DNA of 60,796 nucleotides from Armatimonadota bacterium. Lineage in GTDB: Bacteria > Armatimonadota > Zipacnadia > JAUWAU01. Shown piece by piece: positions 7,400 to 16,231 of this stretch; within the stretch, counting starts at the first letter, position 1; each line of letters starts with the position of its first letter. The translations under genes and the position numbers were made by a program. The notes under the pieces were generated by a model. The model saw only the letters and a program-made list of their open reading frames with translations, had not been told where the DNA came from and did no database searches. The stretch lies in assembly GCA_030601885.1 (NCBI GenBank), contig JAUWAU010000037.1, positions 1 to 60,796 on the forward strand, written 5' to 3'.

Positions 7400-9562
7400 A
7401 TGCAAGCACTGGTCCGCGACATTCGTGACAACCTGATGTCCACGGAGGACACCGTCTGCCTGCAGCGTGCGCGCCTGGTCACTGAGGCGTATCAGGAGCA
7501 CGAGGCGGATCCGGTGGCGGTGAAGCGCGCCAAGGCGTTCGCGCACGTGTTGCGCCACATGGACCTGGACGTGGCGTCGAACCCGATCTTCGCGGGCAAT
7601 ACCTCGTCGCGACCGCGCGCCTGGATGCTCGTGCCTGAGCACGGATTCAGCAACGACGGCCAGGTGACCATCGAGCACGAGGGCCTGCGGGACATCCTCG
7701 ACGGGCAGATCCCCGACGACCTGCAGGAATACTGGGCGGACCGAAGCTTCGGGGGAGCGGCGGGGATCGGTCACCTGGCGGTTGACATGGGCCGAGTGGT
7801 CCACGAGGGGCTGGAGTCGCTCATCGCCGAGACGCAGGAGCATGGTGACGATACCGATCCGGAGAGACAGGCCTATCGGGAGGCCATGGCGGTTGCGCTT
7901 CGAGCCGTCATCGACTGGGCGCAGCGCTATGCCGACGCCGCGGAGATCGCGGCGCAATCGGAGCAGGACCCGCTCGTGCGCGAGGCTCACGTGCGCGTTG
8001 CCGGGGCATGCCGACACGTGCCGGGGAGGCCCGCCCGGGACCTGTTCGAGGGCCTGCAGGCGATGGCGCTCGTGCACCTGGCCACGGCGATTGAGGGGCA
8101 CGGGCTGTCGGTGTCCATCGGGCTCCCGGATCGAGTGCTCGTGCCCTTCGTAGACGATAGCTTCGACCCGGAGTACGCCACGAATCTCGTCGGCGCATTC
8201 ATGCTGAAGATCGCCGCCAACTCCCTCCTCGGCCGCGGCTCGAAGACGCAGCCCATCACCGTCGGCGGGGCGGATCAGCGCGGGCGCGATCAATGCAATG
8301 CGCTGACGCTGTGCTTTCTTGACGCCTGCGATCTCGTTCGCGTCGGCGATCCGCACCTCTTCCTCCGGTGGCACGACGGGATCGACCCGGAGGTCAAGCG
8401 GCGAGCCGTCGAGATGCTGGCCGCGGGCGTGAGCATGCCACTGCTGATCAACGACGTCCCGACCGCGCAGGGCTTCATGAATGCCGATGTCGCCGAGAGG
8501 GACGCGTGGGAGTATTGCGTCATCGGGTGCAATGAGCTGGGCATCCCGGGCCGGTCGGCGGAATCGGCCACCGCGATGGGCGGCACCGTCCAGCACCTCG
8601 AACTGCTCAACCAGACACTGCTCGAGCATCCGGACCCGGCCGCGATCCGCGACATGCGGGAGCTGCTGACCTGCCTTGAGGCTACGATGAGTCGCCGCGC
8701 GTTCGAGATGCGGCGACGCGGCAAGAGACACCGTGAGCGAATCGCGGAGTGCGTGCCGACGCCATTCACGTCGGCGCTGATGGACGGCTGCATCCAGCGC
8801 GGTCGGGACCTGGTGGTCGCCATGGAGTACCACCTCCCGGGCGTGTACGAACGGGGGCTGACCAACGGCGCCAATGCCCTGGCCGCCATCGAGCAGGTGG
8901 TCTTGGGGGACGAGGCGCTCTCGATGACCGACCTGCTCGAGGCGATGCGCGCGAACTTCGAGGATGAGTCGGTACGGGAGTTGCTGCTCGCCGCGCCGAA
9001 GTGGGGCAATGATGACGAGCGCGCCGATCGGTGGGCGATGGAGCTCGTGGCGATGCGCGAGCGGGTGCTGGACGCCGTTGACGCGGAGCTCGGCGACTGC
9101 CCGCACATGGTGTGCCACGTGGTCCGGAGCCTGCACCACGTGGACGGGAAGCGCATCGCGGCGTCGCCGGACGGGCGATTCGCGTGGACGCCGGTTGCCG
9201 ACAGCATAGGCGCGCAGACCGGCACCGCGACCGCGGGGCCCACGGGGATCCTCAACAGCGTGCTCAAGCTGGACGCCGCCCGGTACTACCGCGGGGGATA
9301 CAACCTCAACCTGACGCTCTCCGAGTCAACGGCGAGGCCGGAGCTTCTGCTGCCGCTGATCGAGTCGTTCTTCGGCCAGGGAGGCCAGGAGCTGCAGATC
9401 AACTGCCTCGATGCGGCGACGCTTCATGACGCGCGGGAGAACCCGGAGCGCTATACCGACCTCGTGGTCCGCTTCGCCGGCTTCAGCGCCCGATTCGTTG
9501 ACATATCCCGGGCAGAGCAGGACGAGCTGATCGAACGAGCGGAGCACTATCAGGCATCGTGA
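7400..9562 (+). CDS. Glycyl radical enzyme (pyruvate formate-lyase superfamily)
   Basis: A 720-residue cytoplasmic glycyl radical enzyme. The thiyl-radical Cys is C377 in VIGCNELGIPG, with the Glu two residues later seen in dehydratase and decarboxylase members. The radical Gly is G694 in RFAGFSARF (canonical RVxGYxAxF). Both lie at the usual places, and the C-terminal block (NLNLTLSES, FFGQGGQELQIN) is typical. It lacks the CC pair of pyruvate formate-lyase itself, so an eliminase, lyase or decarboxylase acting on a sugar- or sulfonate-derived substrate is more likely; the substrate cannot be named. I chose ATG 7400 because of the promoter just upstream. Activity needs a radical SAM activase, and none is adjacent. 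Confidence 0.88.
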   Translation: MQALVRDIRDNLMSTEDTVCLQRARLVTEAYQEHEADPVAVKRAKAFAHVLRHMDLDVASNPIFAGNTSSRPRAWMLVPEHGFSNDGQVTIEHEGLRDILDGQIPDDLQEYWADRSFGGAAGIGHLAVDMGRVVHEGLESLIAETQEHGDDTDPERQAYREAMAVALRAVIDWAQRYADAAEIAAQSEQDPLVREAHVRVAGACRHVPGRPARDLFEGLQAMALVHLATAIEGHGLSVSIGLPDRVLVPFVDDSFDPEYATNLVGAFMLKIAANSLLGRGSKTQPITVGGADQRGRDQCNALTLCFLDACDLVRVGDPHLFLRWHDGIDPEVKRRAVEMLAAGVSMPLLINDVPTAQGFMNADVAERDAWEYCVIGCNELGIPGRSAESATAMGGTVQHLELLNQTLLEHPDPAAIRDMRELLTCLEATMSRRAFEMRRRGKRHRERIAECVPTPFTSALMDGCIQRGRDLVVAMEYHLPGVYERGLTNGANALAAIEQVVLGDEALSMTDLLEAMRANFEDESVRELLLAAPKWGNDDERADRWAMELVAMRERVLDAVDAELGDCPHMVCHVVRSLHHVDGKRIAASPDGRFAWTPVADSIGAQTGTATAGPTGILNSVLKLDAARYYRGGYNLNLTLSESTARPELLLPLIESFFGQGGQELQINCLDAATLHDARENPERYTDLVVRFAGFSARFVDISRAEQDELIERAEHYQAS

Positions 9563-9573
9563 AGGAGACAGGC

Positions 9574-11490
9574 ATGGAGCGACGCGGCTTTCTTAAGAGC
9601 ATCGGAGCGGGAGCGGCAGCGATGACGCTCCCGGGGGGGGGACGCGCGGGCCCGGCCGGCGCACCTGACGAGCGGCCGAATATCGTCTGGGCGTGCGCCG
9701 AGGACATGTCGCCCCACATGGGCTGCTACGGCGAGACCACCATCCGGACGCCGAACATCGACCGGCTGGCGCGGGAGGGGGCCAGGTTCACGCGGGCATT
9801 CATCACCGCACCCGTGTGCTCGCCCAGCCGCTCGGCGATGGTCACCGGGATGTACCAGACCACCATCGGAGCGCACAACCATCGCTCGTCCCGCGATGAG
9901 ATCAAGATCAACCTGCCGGCGCACATCAAGCTCATTCCGCAGTACTTCAAGGACGCCGGCTACTATACGTGCAACGGGCGCATCTGGCCGGAGGATGCAG
10001 TCGAGAGGGCGGCATCGGGAAAAACGGACTACAACTTCGTCTGGGACAGTGCTGTGTACGAGGCGGCGGAGTGGTCGGGCCGCAAGGCCGGGCAGCCGTT
10101 CTTTGCGCAGATTCAGCTCAGAGGGGGCAAGTACCGCAACGCCAAGGTGCCCAACCCGGTGGACCCGGCCGACGTGAAGCTGCCGCCATACTACCCGGAC
10201 CACGCGGTGCTGCGGGAGGACTGGGCACGGTATCTGAACTCGGTTATCCAGGTTGACATCGAGCTCGGGCAGATTATGAAGCGGCTCGAGGACGAGCGCA
10301 TCGCCGACAACACGATCGTGTTCTTCTGGACCGACCACGGCATCAGCCACATTCGCGACAAGCAGTTCGTCTACGAGGGCGGCATGCGCATCCCACTCAT
10401 CATCCACGGGCCTGGGATCAAGCCCGGCACGGTGCGCGACGATCTGGTGGAGCACATCGACATCCCGGCCGCGTCACTTCAGTCGGCGGGGCTGCCCGTG
10501 CCCGAGCACCTGCAGGGACGCCAGCTCTTCGCTTCCGATTACGAGCCGCGCGACTACGCCTTTTCCGCCCGCGATCGGTGCGACGAGACCGTGGAGCGTA
10601 TTCGGTGCGTGCGGACGAAACGGTTCAAGTACATCCGGAACTTCTTCCCCGAACGCTCCCACACGCAGCACAACCGCTACAAGGACCATAAGCAGATCAT
10701 GATCACGATGCGGCAGCTCTACGCCGAAGGCAAGCTGAATTCCGATCAGGTCCGACCCTTCCTCCCCACGCGGCCCGTCGAGGAGCTGTACGACCTGGAG
10801 AACGGCCCGTACGAACTGAGGAACCTCGCCGATTCGCCCGAGCATCAGGACACGCTCAAGGAGCTGCGCGCACGGCTCGACGCCTGGATGGACGAAACGC
10901 GGGATCTTGGCGTCATCCCCGAGCCCGAGCTGGCCGAGATGTATAGGACGCACGATAGTGCGTACGCGATCCTCCGGAGGCGTGAGAACGTCGAGCTCGT
11001 CAAACGCCTGCGGCGAGTCGGCGCGCTGCGGGAAGAGGGCGCATCGGCCATCGGCGGCCTCATTGAGGCGATGAAAGACCCGGCGCCGGCGGTGCGATAC
11101 GAGGCCGCCAGGGCGCTGGGGAATCTGGGACCTGAAGCGAAGCGGGCCGCCGACGTTCTCACCAAGGCGATCGCGGACAAGGCCGCCTCCGTCCGCGTAG
11201 CTGCTGCCCGGGCGCTCTGCCGAATGGGCATGGTGGACGAAGGGCTGCCCGTCCTCCGGCAGGAGCTGACGAACAAGGAGAACGAGGTGGCGCGGCACTA
11301 CGCCGCGCTCGTGCTCGAGGACATCGGTGAGGCAGCCAGCCCGGCGCTGGATGACCTCAAGGCGGCGATGGACGAGTCGTACGATCTCGTCCGGCGCGTC
11401 GCGACGCGAGCTGTGGGCATCCTTGAGGGGACATACGATCCGAAGGCTGGCGGAGGCAGACTGCCGGCGAGGGCCGGGAGGACGAGATGA
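9574..11490 (+). CDS. TAT-exported sulfatase with C-terminal HEAT repeats
   Basis: A 638-residue sulfatase. The ATG at 9574 follows GAAGGAGACAGGC; a GTG at 9559 overlapping the previous stop is less likely. The N-terminus is a twin-arginine signal (MERRGFLKSIGAGAAAM). The formylglycine motif is C82-S-P-S-R in APVCSPSRSAMVTGMY, and the nucleotidase-like metal site includes FFWTDHG. The last ~150 residues form HEAT-type helical repeats (for example VRYEAARALGNLGPEAKRAA), an addition to the ~480-residue catalytic domain that could hold it to other proteins. C82 must be converted to formylglycine by a maturase not encoded here. A run of nine G lies inside the signal-peptide coding region (9633-9641). 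It is probably co-transcribed with the glycyl radical enzyme. Confidence 0.92.
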   Translation: MERRGFLKSIGAGAAAMTLPGGGRAGPAGAPDERPNIVWACAEDMSPHMGCYGETTIRTPNIDRLAREGARFTRAFITAPVCSPSRSAMVTGMYQTTIGAHNHRSSRDEIKINLPAHIKLIPQYFKDAGYYTCNGRIWPEDAVERAASGKTDYNFVWDSAVYEAAEWSGRKAGQPFFAQIQLRGGKYRNAKVPNPVDPADVKLPPYYPDHAVLREDWARYLNSVIQVDIELGQIMKRLEDERIADNTIVFFWTDHGISHIRDKQFVYEGGMRIPLIIHGPGIKPGTVRDDLVEHIDIPAASLQSAGLPVPEHLQGRQLFASDYEPRDYAFSARDRCDETVERIRCVRTKRFKYIRNFFPERSHTQHNRYKDHKQIMITMRQLYAEGKLNSDQVRPFLPTRPVEELYDLENGPYELRNLADSPEHQDTLKELRARLDAWMDETRDLGVIPEPELAEMYRTHDSAYAILRRRENVELVKRLRRVGALREEGASAIGGLIEAMKDPAPAVRYEAARALGNLGPEAKRAADVLTKAIADKAASVRVAAARALCRMGMVDEGLPVLRQELTNKENEVARHYAALVLEDIGEAASPALDDLKAAMDESYDLVRRVATRAVGILEGTYDPKAGGGRLPARAGRTR

Positions 11491-11650
11491 GAGCGCCCGG
11501 TCGCACCGAAGCGTGATGGCGTCTCACCGCCGCGCGCGTGCGCCCGGACCGCCGCCGAGATTCCCAGCAGACCGAAGCCGCCGCTGATTCACGGGGAGTC
11601 TCGTCGAGTCTCCCTCCCTCATCTCGACTCTCCCTCTGTGCGTCGCAGCT

Positions 11651-13399
11651 TCACGATATGCGCTTCACGTACACATAATACGCGCCACGGGAGGCGCCCT
11701 CGTCATCGGTGAACCACGTCTGCAGCCGCGTCTTGCCGGCCTTGAGCTGCACGCGGAAGCTCACCTCATGTGCGCCCTCGGGAATCGGCTGGGTCATATC
11801 CACATCCGCGATGGTGAGCCTGGCCGTGGCCGCGCTGATGGCCTTACCGTTGGCAATGGCCGCCGTGATGGGCGCATCGACCTCGATGGGCCACCGTCGC
11901 AGGGAAAACTCATACATGCCACCGTGGGCCACTTCTACTGCCCAGAAGCCGTTTGACTTGGCCCCCGAACGGACCGATCCCTGGCTCCACGCCGGCTTCG
12001 ACCCATGCCAGTCGTGCGACATCAACCGGCACGGATTCGCCTCGTCCGAGCCGATGACGATCTCGCAGTACTCGTCGAAACGCCGGGACAGATCGGCCCA
12101 CCAGTCTTCGTACGCCTTGCGCAGTTTCTGAACGACCTCGGGATGCATGTCCCCCACGTTTTTCGTCTGGCCCGGGTCCGCCTGCATGTCGTTGAGCATC
12201 TCGCCGTTCACCAGCCGCCAGCGGTCGGTCATGACGGCGCATTTGCGCCACATCTCCGGATGCTCGATGCGCTGGGAGTGGACAAAGAGCGTGCGGTCAG
12301 GCCAGTCGGCGGCCCGCCCGCTGAGCAGTGGCACGAGGCTGGTGCCGTCGAACGCGACGCCCTCCGGCTTCGGCAGGCCGCAGAGCTCGATCAGCGTCGG
12401 CAGCACGTCGATGTGCGCGGTGAGCCGGCCTGCGTCGGTCCCCGCCTCGATCCCGCCACCGGGCCAGCGGATGAAGAACGGCACCCGGTGGCCCCCGTCG
12501 TACTCCGAGCCCTTCTTCCCTCGCCATCCGCCGCTCTCGCCGGCCGAACTCCCATTGTCCGTCATGAAGATGAGGATCGTGTCCCGCTCCAGATCCAGCT
12601 CCCTCAGCCGCTGCATCAGACGGCCCATATTCTCATCGATGTTCGTGATCATGCCCCAGAAGTTGGCACGCCTCTCCTCGACCCCTTTGTCCCTGTACGG
12701 CTTGCTGTACTTCTCGGCGACGTTGAACGGCCCATGCGGCGCATTGGTGGTGAGGTACACGAAGAACGGCCGCTGCCGATTGGCCTCAATGAACCGCATC
12801 GCATTCTCGAACCACACGTCGGTGCAGTAGCCCTTGAACGGCGTCGGCGTGCCGTTGTGGAAGTACGTGTCGTCGAAGTAGTCGTTGCCCCAATAGTCCG
12901 GGCCCTGCCCGACGCCGCCTCCGCCATGGATCAGCACCTCGTGGAAGCCGCGATCCTGCGGCCGGCACGGGTAGTTGTCGCCCAGGTGCCACTTGCCGAA
13001 GATGCTCGTGCGATAGCCGCCCGCAGCGAATACGTCGGCCACCGTTACCTCGTCCCGGCGCAGGATCGATCGGCCCATAATGGTGTGCCACACACCCGTG
13101 CGGGACGAGTACCGCCCGGTCATGAGCGACGACCGCGTGGGCGAGCACGTGGGATCGACGTGAAAGTTGGTGAGGCGGAGGCTTTGTGAATGGAGCCGAT
13201 CGAGGTTGGGCGTGTCGATGACCTCATTGCCGTGGCAGCCGAGGTCGCCGTAGCCCTGGTCGTCGGTTATGACGAGGATGACGTTGGGCCTTCTGGCAGA
13301 CTCCTGGGCGGCCGATGGCGTGCCCCGCATCGGCAGCGACGCAGCGCCGAGGCTGACGGTCTTCAGAAAATCGCGTCGCGTAGCACTGAAGCGCTTCAT
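11651..13399 (-). CDS. TAT-exported arylsulfatase-type sulfatase
   Basis: A 582-residue sulfatase convergent with the previous one. The N-terminus carries a TAT-like signal (TRRDFLKTVSLGAASL). The metal-binding DD pair is in VITDDQGYGDLG (residues 46-47) and the formylglycine site is C85-S-P-T-R in DPTCSPTRSSLMTGRY. Further family marks are FGKWHLG and FMTDNGSS. The region after about residue 430 is beta-rich and looks like a C-terminal accessory domain with an Arg/Trp-rich surface (FSLRRWP). Start ATG 13399 follows GGAGGGAAGAAAG. It probably removes sulfate from a host or algal-type polysaccharide outside the cytoplasm; exact specificity is not readable. Confidence 0.93.
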   Translation of the reverse strand: MKRFSATRRDFLKTVSLGAASLPMRGTPSAAQESARRPNVILVITDDQGYGDLGCHGNEVIDTPNLDRLHSQSLRLTNFHVDPTCSPTRSSLMTGRYSSRTGVWHTIMGRSILRRDEVTVADVFAAGGYRTSIFGKWHLGDNYPCRPQDRGFHEVLIHGGGGVGQGPDYWGNDYFDDTYFHNGTPTPFKGYCTDVWFENAMRFIEANRQRPFFVYLTTNAPHGPFNVAEKYSKPYRDKGVEERRANFWGMITNIDENMGRLMQRLRELDLERDTILIFMTDNGSSAGESGGWRGKKGSEYDGGHRVPFFIRWPGGGIEAGTDAGRLTAHIDVLPTLIELCGLPKPEGVAFDGTSLVPLLSGRAADWPDRTLFVHSQRIEHPEMWRKCAVMTDRWRLVNGEMLNDMQADPGQTKNVGDMHPEVVQKLRKAYEDWWADLSRRFDEYCEIVIGSDEANPCRLMSHDWHGSKPAWSQGSVRSGAKSNGFWAVEVAHGGMYEFSLRRWPIEVDAPITAAIANGKAISAATARLTIADVDMTQPIPEGAHEVSFRVQLKAGKTRLQTWFTDDEGASRGAYYVYVKRIS

Positions 13400-13602
13400 C
13401 TTTCTTCCCTCCGCTGGTGCTTCTCATTTTTCTTGGCGGCTGACCCCGCACAACGGAACCGTGGGGAAGTGCATGATCGGGCTTTGCCGGGACAGCAGCC
13501 AGTGCTCAGTCGTAGTTGCAGACGGGAATGGCCTATCCCGCTATGAAGTGACTGGAGGCGTCCGCCCGTGGTGCGGATCACGAAAGGGCTGTGCTCTGGG
13601 CA

Positions 13603-13633
13603 AGCATAGCACGAAGCCGGCAGTCGGTGTCAA
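13603..13633 (-). promoter_or_regulatory. Possible promoter of the arylsulfatase gene
   Basis: Minus strand TTGACA (13628-13633) and TATGCT (13603-13608), spacer 19, which is longer than ideal. It would give a leader of about 200 bases to the ATG at 13399. Confidence 0.35.
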
Positions 13634-13775
13634 GCGGCCGCATCAAAGCTGGCAGTAGCCACATCCCGGTCCGTCGCCGCGGTCCGGTCCGCGCTCTGTC
13701 GCCCGCTGGGGGAGGCACGCACCGCCACGGAGACGGCCTCCGCACGGAACGGACTGTCGAGGCCTCAGTTGTGGC

Positions 13776-13804
13776 TTGAACTCGGCGGCTGAGCGAAGTA
13801 TATT
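13776..13804 (+). promoter_or_regulatory. Predicted sigma-70 promoter of the URO-D-type gene
   Basis: TTGAAC (13776-13781) and TATATT (13799-13804) with a 17-base spacer. Transcription from about 13811 leaves a leader of roughly 140 bases before ATG 13953. The rest of the 553-base divergent gap 13400-13952 shows no convincing gene. Confidence 0.6.
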
Positions 13805-13952
13805 TGGCGAAAGGCCTGTATCGGCGCTGGATGCCGCACCGTATTGCCGGACGCTCGGTGCTCAGGCCGCCACGGCTGCCGGACGGCCTTGACGCGGCAC
13901 TACCATTCGTGCGAGGAAGTTAACATCGCCAGTGGCCAGAGAGGGTGCGCAC

Positions 13953-15026
13953 ATGACCTCCCGCGAACGCCTCAAAGCCGCCTTCGCCCACGCCGAGCCC
14001 GATCATACGCCGTGCGACTATTTCGCCACTCCGGAGATCCGCCAGGCTCTCCTGGACCATTTCGGCGTCACGAGCGATGACGAGATCTGCGACTGCCTGG
14101 GCACCGACATCCGCTACGTCTCGCCGCCATACATCGGCCCACCGCTGCCCACCTTCGACGATGGATCGGTGCTCGACATCTGGGGCGTTCGGCGAAAGCC
14201 CATGCCCAACGAGTACGGGGAGTACGCCGAGCCCGTGGGGGCCCCGTACGCCGAGTTTGAGACGGTCGAGCAGGCGGAGGCCTTCGACTGGCCCAGTCCC
14301 AACTGGTACGACTACGACGCGGTGCCGGCCCTCTGCGAGAGGTACCCGGACATGGCCATCGGCACGGGGAGCTTCGGCATACAGGACTTCATCAACGGCG
14401 TGGCCTTCGGCCGCGGCGTGGAGCAGGTGCTGCTGGACATCGCGCTTGAGGATCCGGTGTACCTCTACATCGTCGAGAAGCGCCACCAGTTTTTCATGCA
14501 GGTCATCGAGCGGACGCTGGCTGCGGCCAACGGGCGGATCGACTTCGTGCTCTGCGGGGACGACTTCGGCAGCCAGCGCGCTCCGCTCATATCGCGCGAC
14601 ACCTTCGATCGGCTGTTCGCGCTGAAGAAGAAGGAGCTGTTCGACCTGGCGCACTCGTACGGCTGCCCGGTCTCGCACCATTGCTGCGGATCGAGCCGCG
14701 AGCTGTTTCCGCGCTTCATCGAGATCGGCATGGACGCTCTGCAGACGATCCAGCCGCAGGCGGAGGGCATGGACCCGTACGAGCTGAAGCAGGAGTTCCG
14801 CGGCCAGATCGTCCTTCACGGCGCCGTGGACGTGCAGGGCTGGCTGCAGGCCGCAACGCCGGACGAGGTCGAGGCGGAGATGAACCGGCTGATGGACGTC
14901 GTCGGCTTGGGCGGCGGCTTCATCCTCGCCCCCTGCCACAACATCCAGCCCGACACGCCGACGGAGAACGTGCTGGCGATGTATCGGGCGGTAGCCAAGC
15001 GGCGGAACGGCCCAACCCGCGCTTGA
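13953..15026 (+). CDS. Uroporphyrinogen decarboxylase-family (URO-D/MtaA-like) methyltransferase
   Basis: A 357-residue TIM-barrel protein of the URO-D family. I chose ATG 13953 (MTSRERLKAAFAHAEPD) because it follows GAGAGGG and begins the family domain; an in-frame ATG 21 bases upstream is weaker. Visible marks are DDFGSQRAPLIS, the HHCCGSS segment and GGFILAPCHNIQPDTP near the end. The His/Cys pairs resemble the zinc site of corrinoid-dependent methyltransferases rather than the substrate pocket of haem-pathway HemE. Such paralogs are common in sugar-degradation loci of anaerobes. The gene stands alone with its own promoter, and no haem genes are nearby, so a methyltransferase role is more likely but unproven. 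Confidence 0.85.
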   Translation: MTSRERLKAAFAHAEPDHTPCDYFATPEIRQALLDHFGVTSDDEICDCLGTDIRYVSPPYIGPPLPTFDDGSVLDIWGVRRKPMPNEYGEYAEPVGAPYAEFETVEQAEAFDWPSPNWYDYDAVPALCERYPDMAIGTGSFGIQDFINGVAFGRGVEQVLLDIALEDPVYLYIVEKRHQFFMQVIERTLAAANGRIDFVLCGDDFGSQRAPLISRDTFDRLFALKKKELFDLAHSYGCPVSHHCCGSSRELFPRFIEIGMDALQTIQPQAEGMDPYELKQEFRGQIVLHGAVDVQGWLQAATPDEVEAEMNRLMDVVGLGGGFILAPCHNIQPDTPTENVLAMYRAVAKRRNGPTRA

Positions 15027-15161
15027 CCCGCCCTCGCAAGCTGCGGCTCGAGGGGAGCACGGGGTGCGAGGGATCGCCCACGGTTTCGAGCGACAAGGGG
15101 CAGCAGGTGAGCTGGCGTTGCAGTGCGGGGAGTTGTGCTCTCTGGGGGAGAGAGCGGCGCC

Positions 15162-15527
15162 TCACCAGGGCGGGAGAAGCCTCCTCAACCAGCCTGGCAT
15201 CCACCCCAAGGGACCGCTCCGCCCCTTGTAGTCCCTCTCGTAGATCTCCCTCGCTATGCGGCGAAGGCGCGTTTCCATGTCGTCGATGGCCTCGTCCATA
15301 CCAAGCGCGATCGCATCGCGGTATATCTGGATAATGGCCTCGCGGACGACGCGTCGCATCAAGTGCCGTGCCTCTCGCCTGTTCAGCCAGAATTCCGATA
15401 TGATGCTCGACAGCGGTTCGACTGCCTCTTCGGCAATTTGCCGGCCGTACTCCAGCACCGCTATCGCGATCGGGTCCCCGGCCTGGGCTCCGCGCCTAAG
15501 CTCCTCGTAGTCGCGATAATTGGGCAC
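15162..15527 (-). CDS. Small helical protein of unknown function
   Basis: A 121-residue protein not recognised as any family. I place the start at GTG 15527 because it follows a purine-rich GGGGGGAAGAC site and opens the charged helical sequence (VPNYRDYEELRRGAQAGDP); the frame upstream reads as Pro/Arg-rich low complexity. Most of it is predicted amphipathic helix rich in Arg, Glu and Ile (EAIIQIYRDAIALGMDEAI), ending in a Trp/Pro/Arg tail (WMPGWLRRLLPPW) that could contact membrane or a partner. It lies in the same orientation and 236 bases downstream of another small helical gene and may be co-transcribed with it. Confidence 0.6.
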   Translation of the reverse strand: MPNYRDYEELRRGAQAGDPIAIAVLEYGRQIAEEAVEPLSSIISEFWLNRREARHLMRRVVREAIIQIYRDAIALGMDEAIDDMETRLRRIAREIYERDYKGRSGPLGWMPGWLRRLLPPW

Positions 15528-15657
15528 TCGTCTTCCCCCCAGCCGCCCGGCGGGACAGTATGCGCGATTGTGCCCCACCGCACAGGCCACGGCCGGAGAG
15601 CGTCTCCGCCGTACGGCGACAAGGTATTCGTCACGGGTGCGCCGTGTCCTTCCTTGC

Positions 15658-15680
15658 GGGGGAGGGGGAGGGGGGAAGGG
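15658..15680 (+). other. G-quadruplex-forming tract
   Basis: Four G runs (5, 5, 6 and 3 bases) separated by single A, single A and AA fit the G3+N1-7 quadruplex rule. The tract lies in the gap between the two small minus-strand genes, so it is the template strand for them. Confidence 0.6.
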
Positions 15681-15763
15681 TATTGTGGACAAACGGGCGG
15701 GGCGGACCGCACATTGCCTCCGCCCCTGGCGAGGCGTGCACGGTCCGCCTGTGGTAGCGCCGG

Positions 15764-15964
15764 TCAGCTCTTTGCGGGGGCAGGAGCGGACTCGGTCTGT
15801 TGCGTCTCGGATTGCTCCCGAACCTCGCGAGCGATGATCTCCGCTGCCTCTACCATGGCCTCGCGTAGGATCTCATCCTTGTGGGCCATCAAGTATTCAT
15901 AGACCCGCTTCCTGCGCTCCGCTTCCTCTGGCGGGACACGCTCACTCGCCTCTATCTCACTCAT
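15764..15964 (-). CDS. Small charged helical protein of unknown function
   Basis: A 66-residue acidic protein. ATG 15964 follows AGGAGGATCAACT, a near-perfect ribosome site, which decides this start over an ATG eleven codons upstream. The centre is one long amphipathic helix (RKRVYEYLMAHKDEILREAM) followed by a Gln/Ser/Pro/Ala tail. It is not recognised as a family member. Position upstream of the 121-residue helical protein and downstream of an ECF sigma factor on the same strand suggests a shared small regulatory or structural unit, but there is no direct evidence for interaction. Confidence 0.6.
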   Translation of the reverse strand: MSEIEASERVPPEEAERRKRVYEYLMAHKDEILREAMVEAAEIIAREVREQSETQQTESAPAPAKS

Positions 15965-16231
15965 AGTTGATCCTCCTATTCGCGGTCGCCGCGCCAAGCC
16001 AGACGAGGTGCCGAAAGCAACCTGCCCTCACATATGCCGCAAGGCCGTGGGGACCGCCTTCACTGCCCTCGCGGATGCGCTCTTAGGCCAACGCACAAGG
16101 CGCCGCCAGATCGCGAACCGGCGGTTCTCTCCCTGAGTCCTGCACCTGGCATGGCTTCTGCCCGTTGACCGCAGGCCGTGCGCTGGCCCCATCGCCCCGA
16201 AAACGACACGTAGACAGCACGACGTATGCCC

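Noticed and set aside
7229..9139. A 636-codon minus-strand frame opposite the glycyl radical enzyme
   Set aside because: The plus-strand frame holds the conserved Cys and Gly radical motifs; the minus-strand frame has none.
13400..13952. Several frames of 60-130 codons in the divergent gap
   Set aside because: None has a ribosome site or familiar sequence; promoters for both flanking genes occupy the gap.
15031..15054. CCCTCG-N12-CGAGGG as a terminator after the URO-D-type gene
   Set aside because: Short stem, long loop and no T-run; too weak to call.
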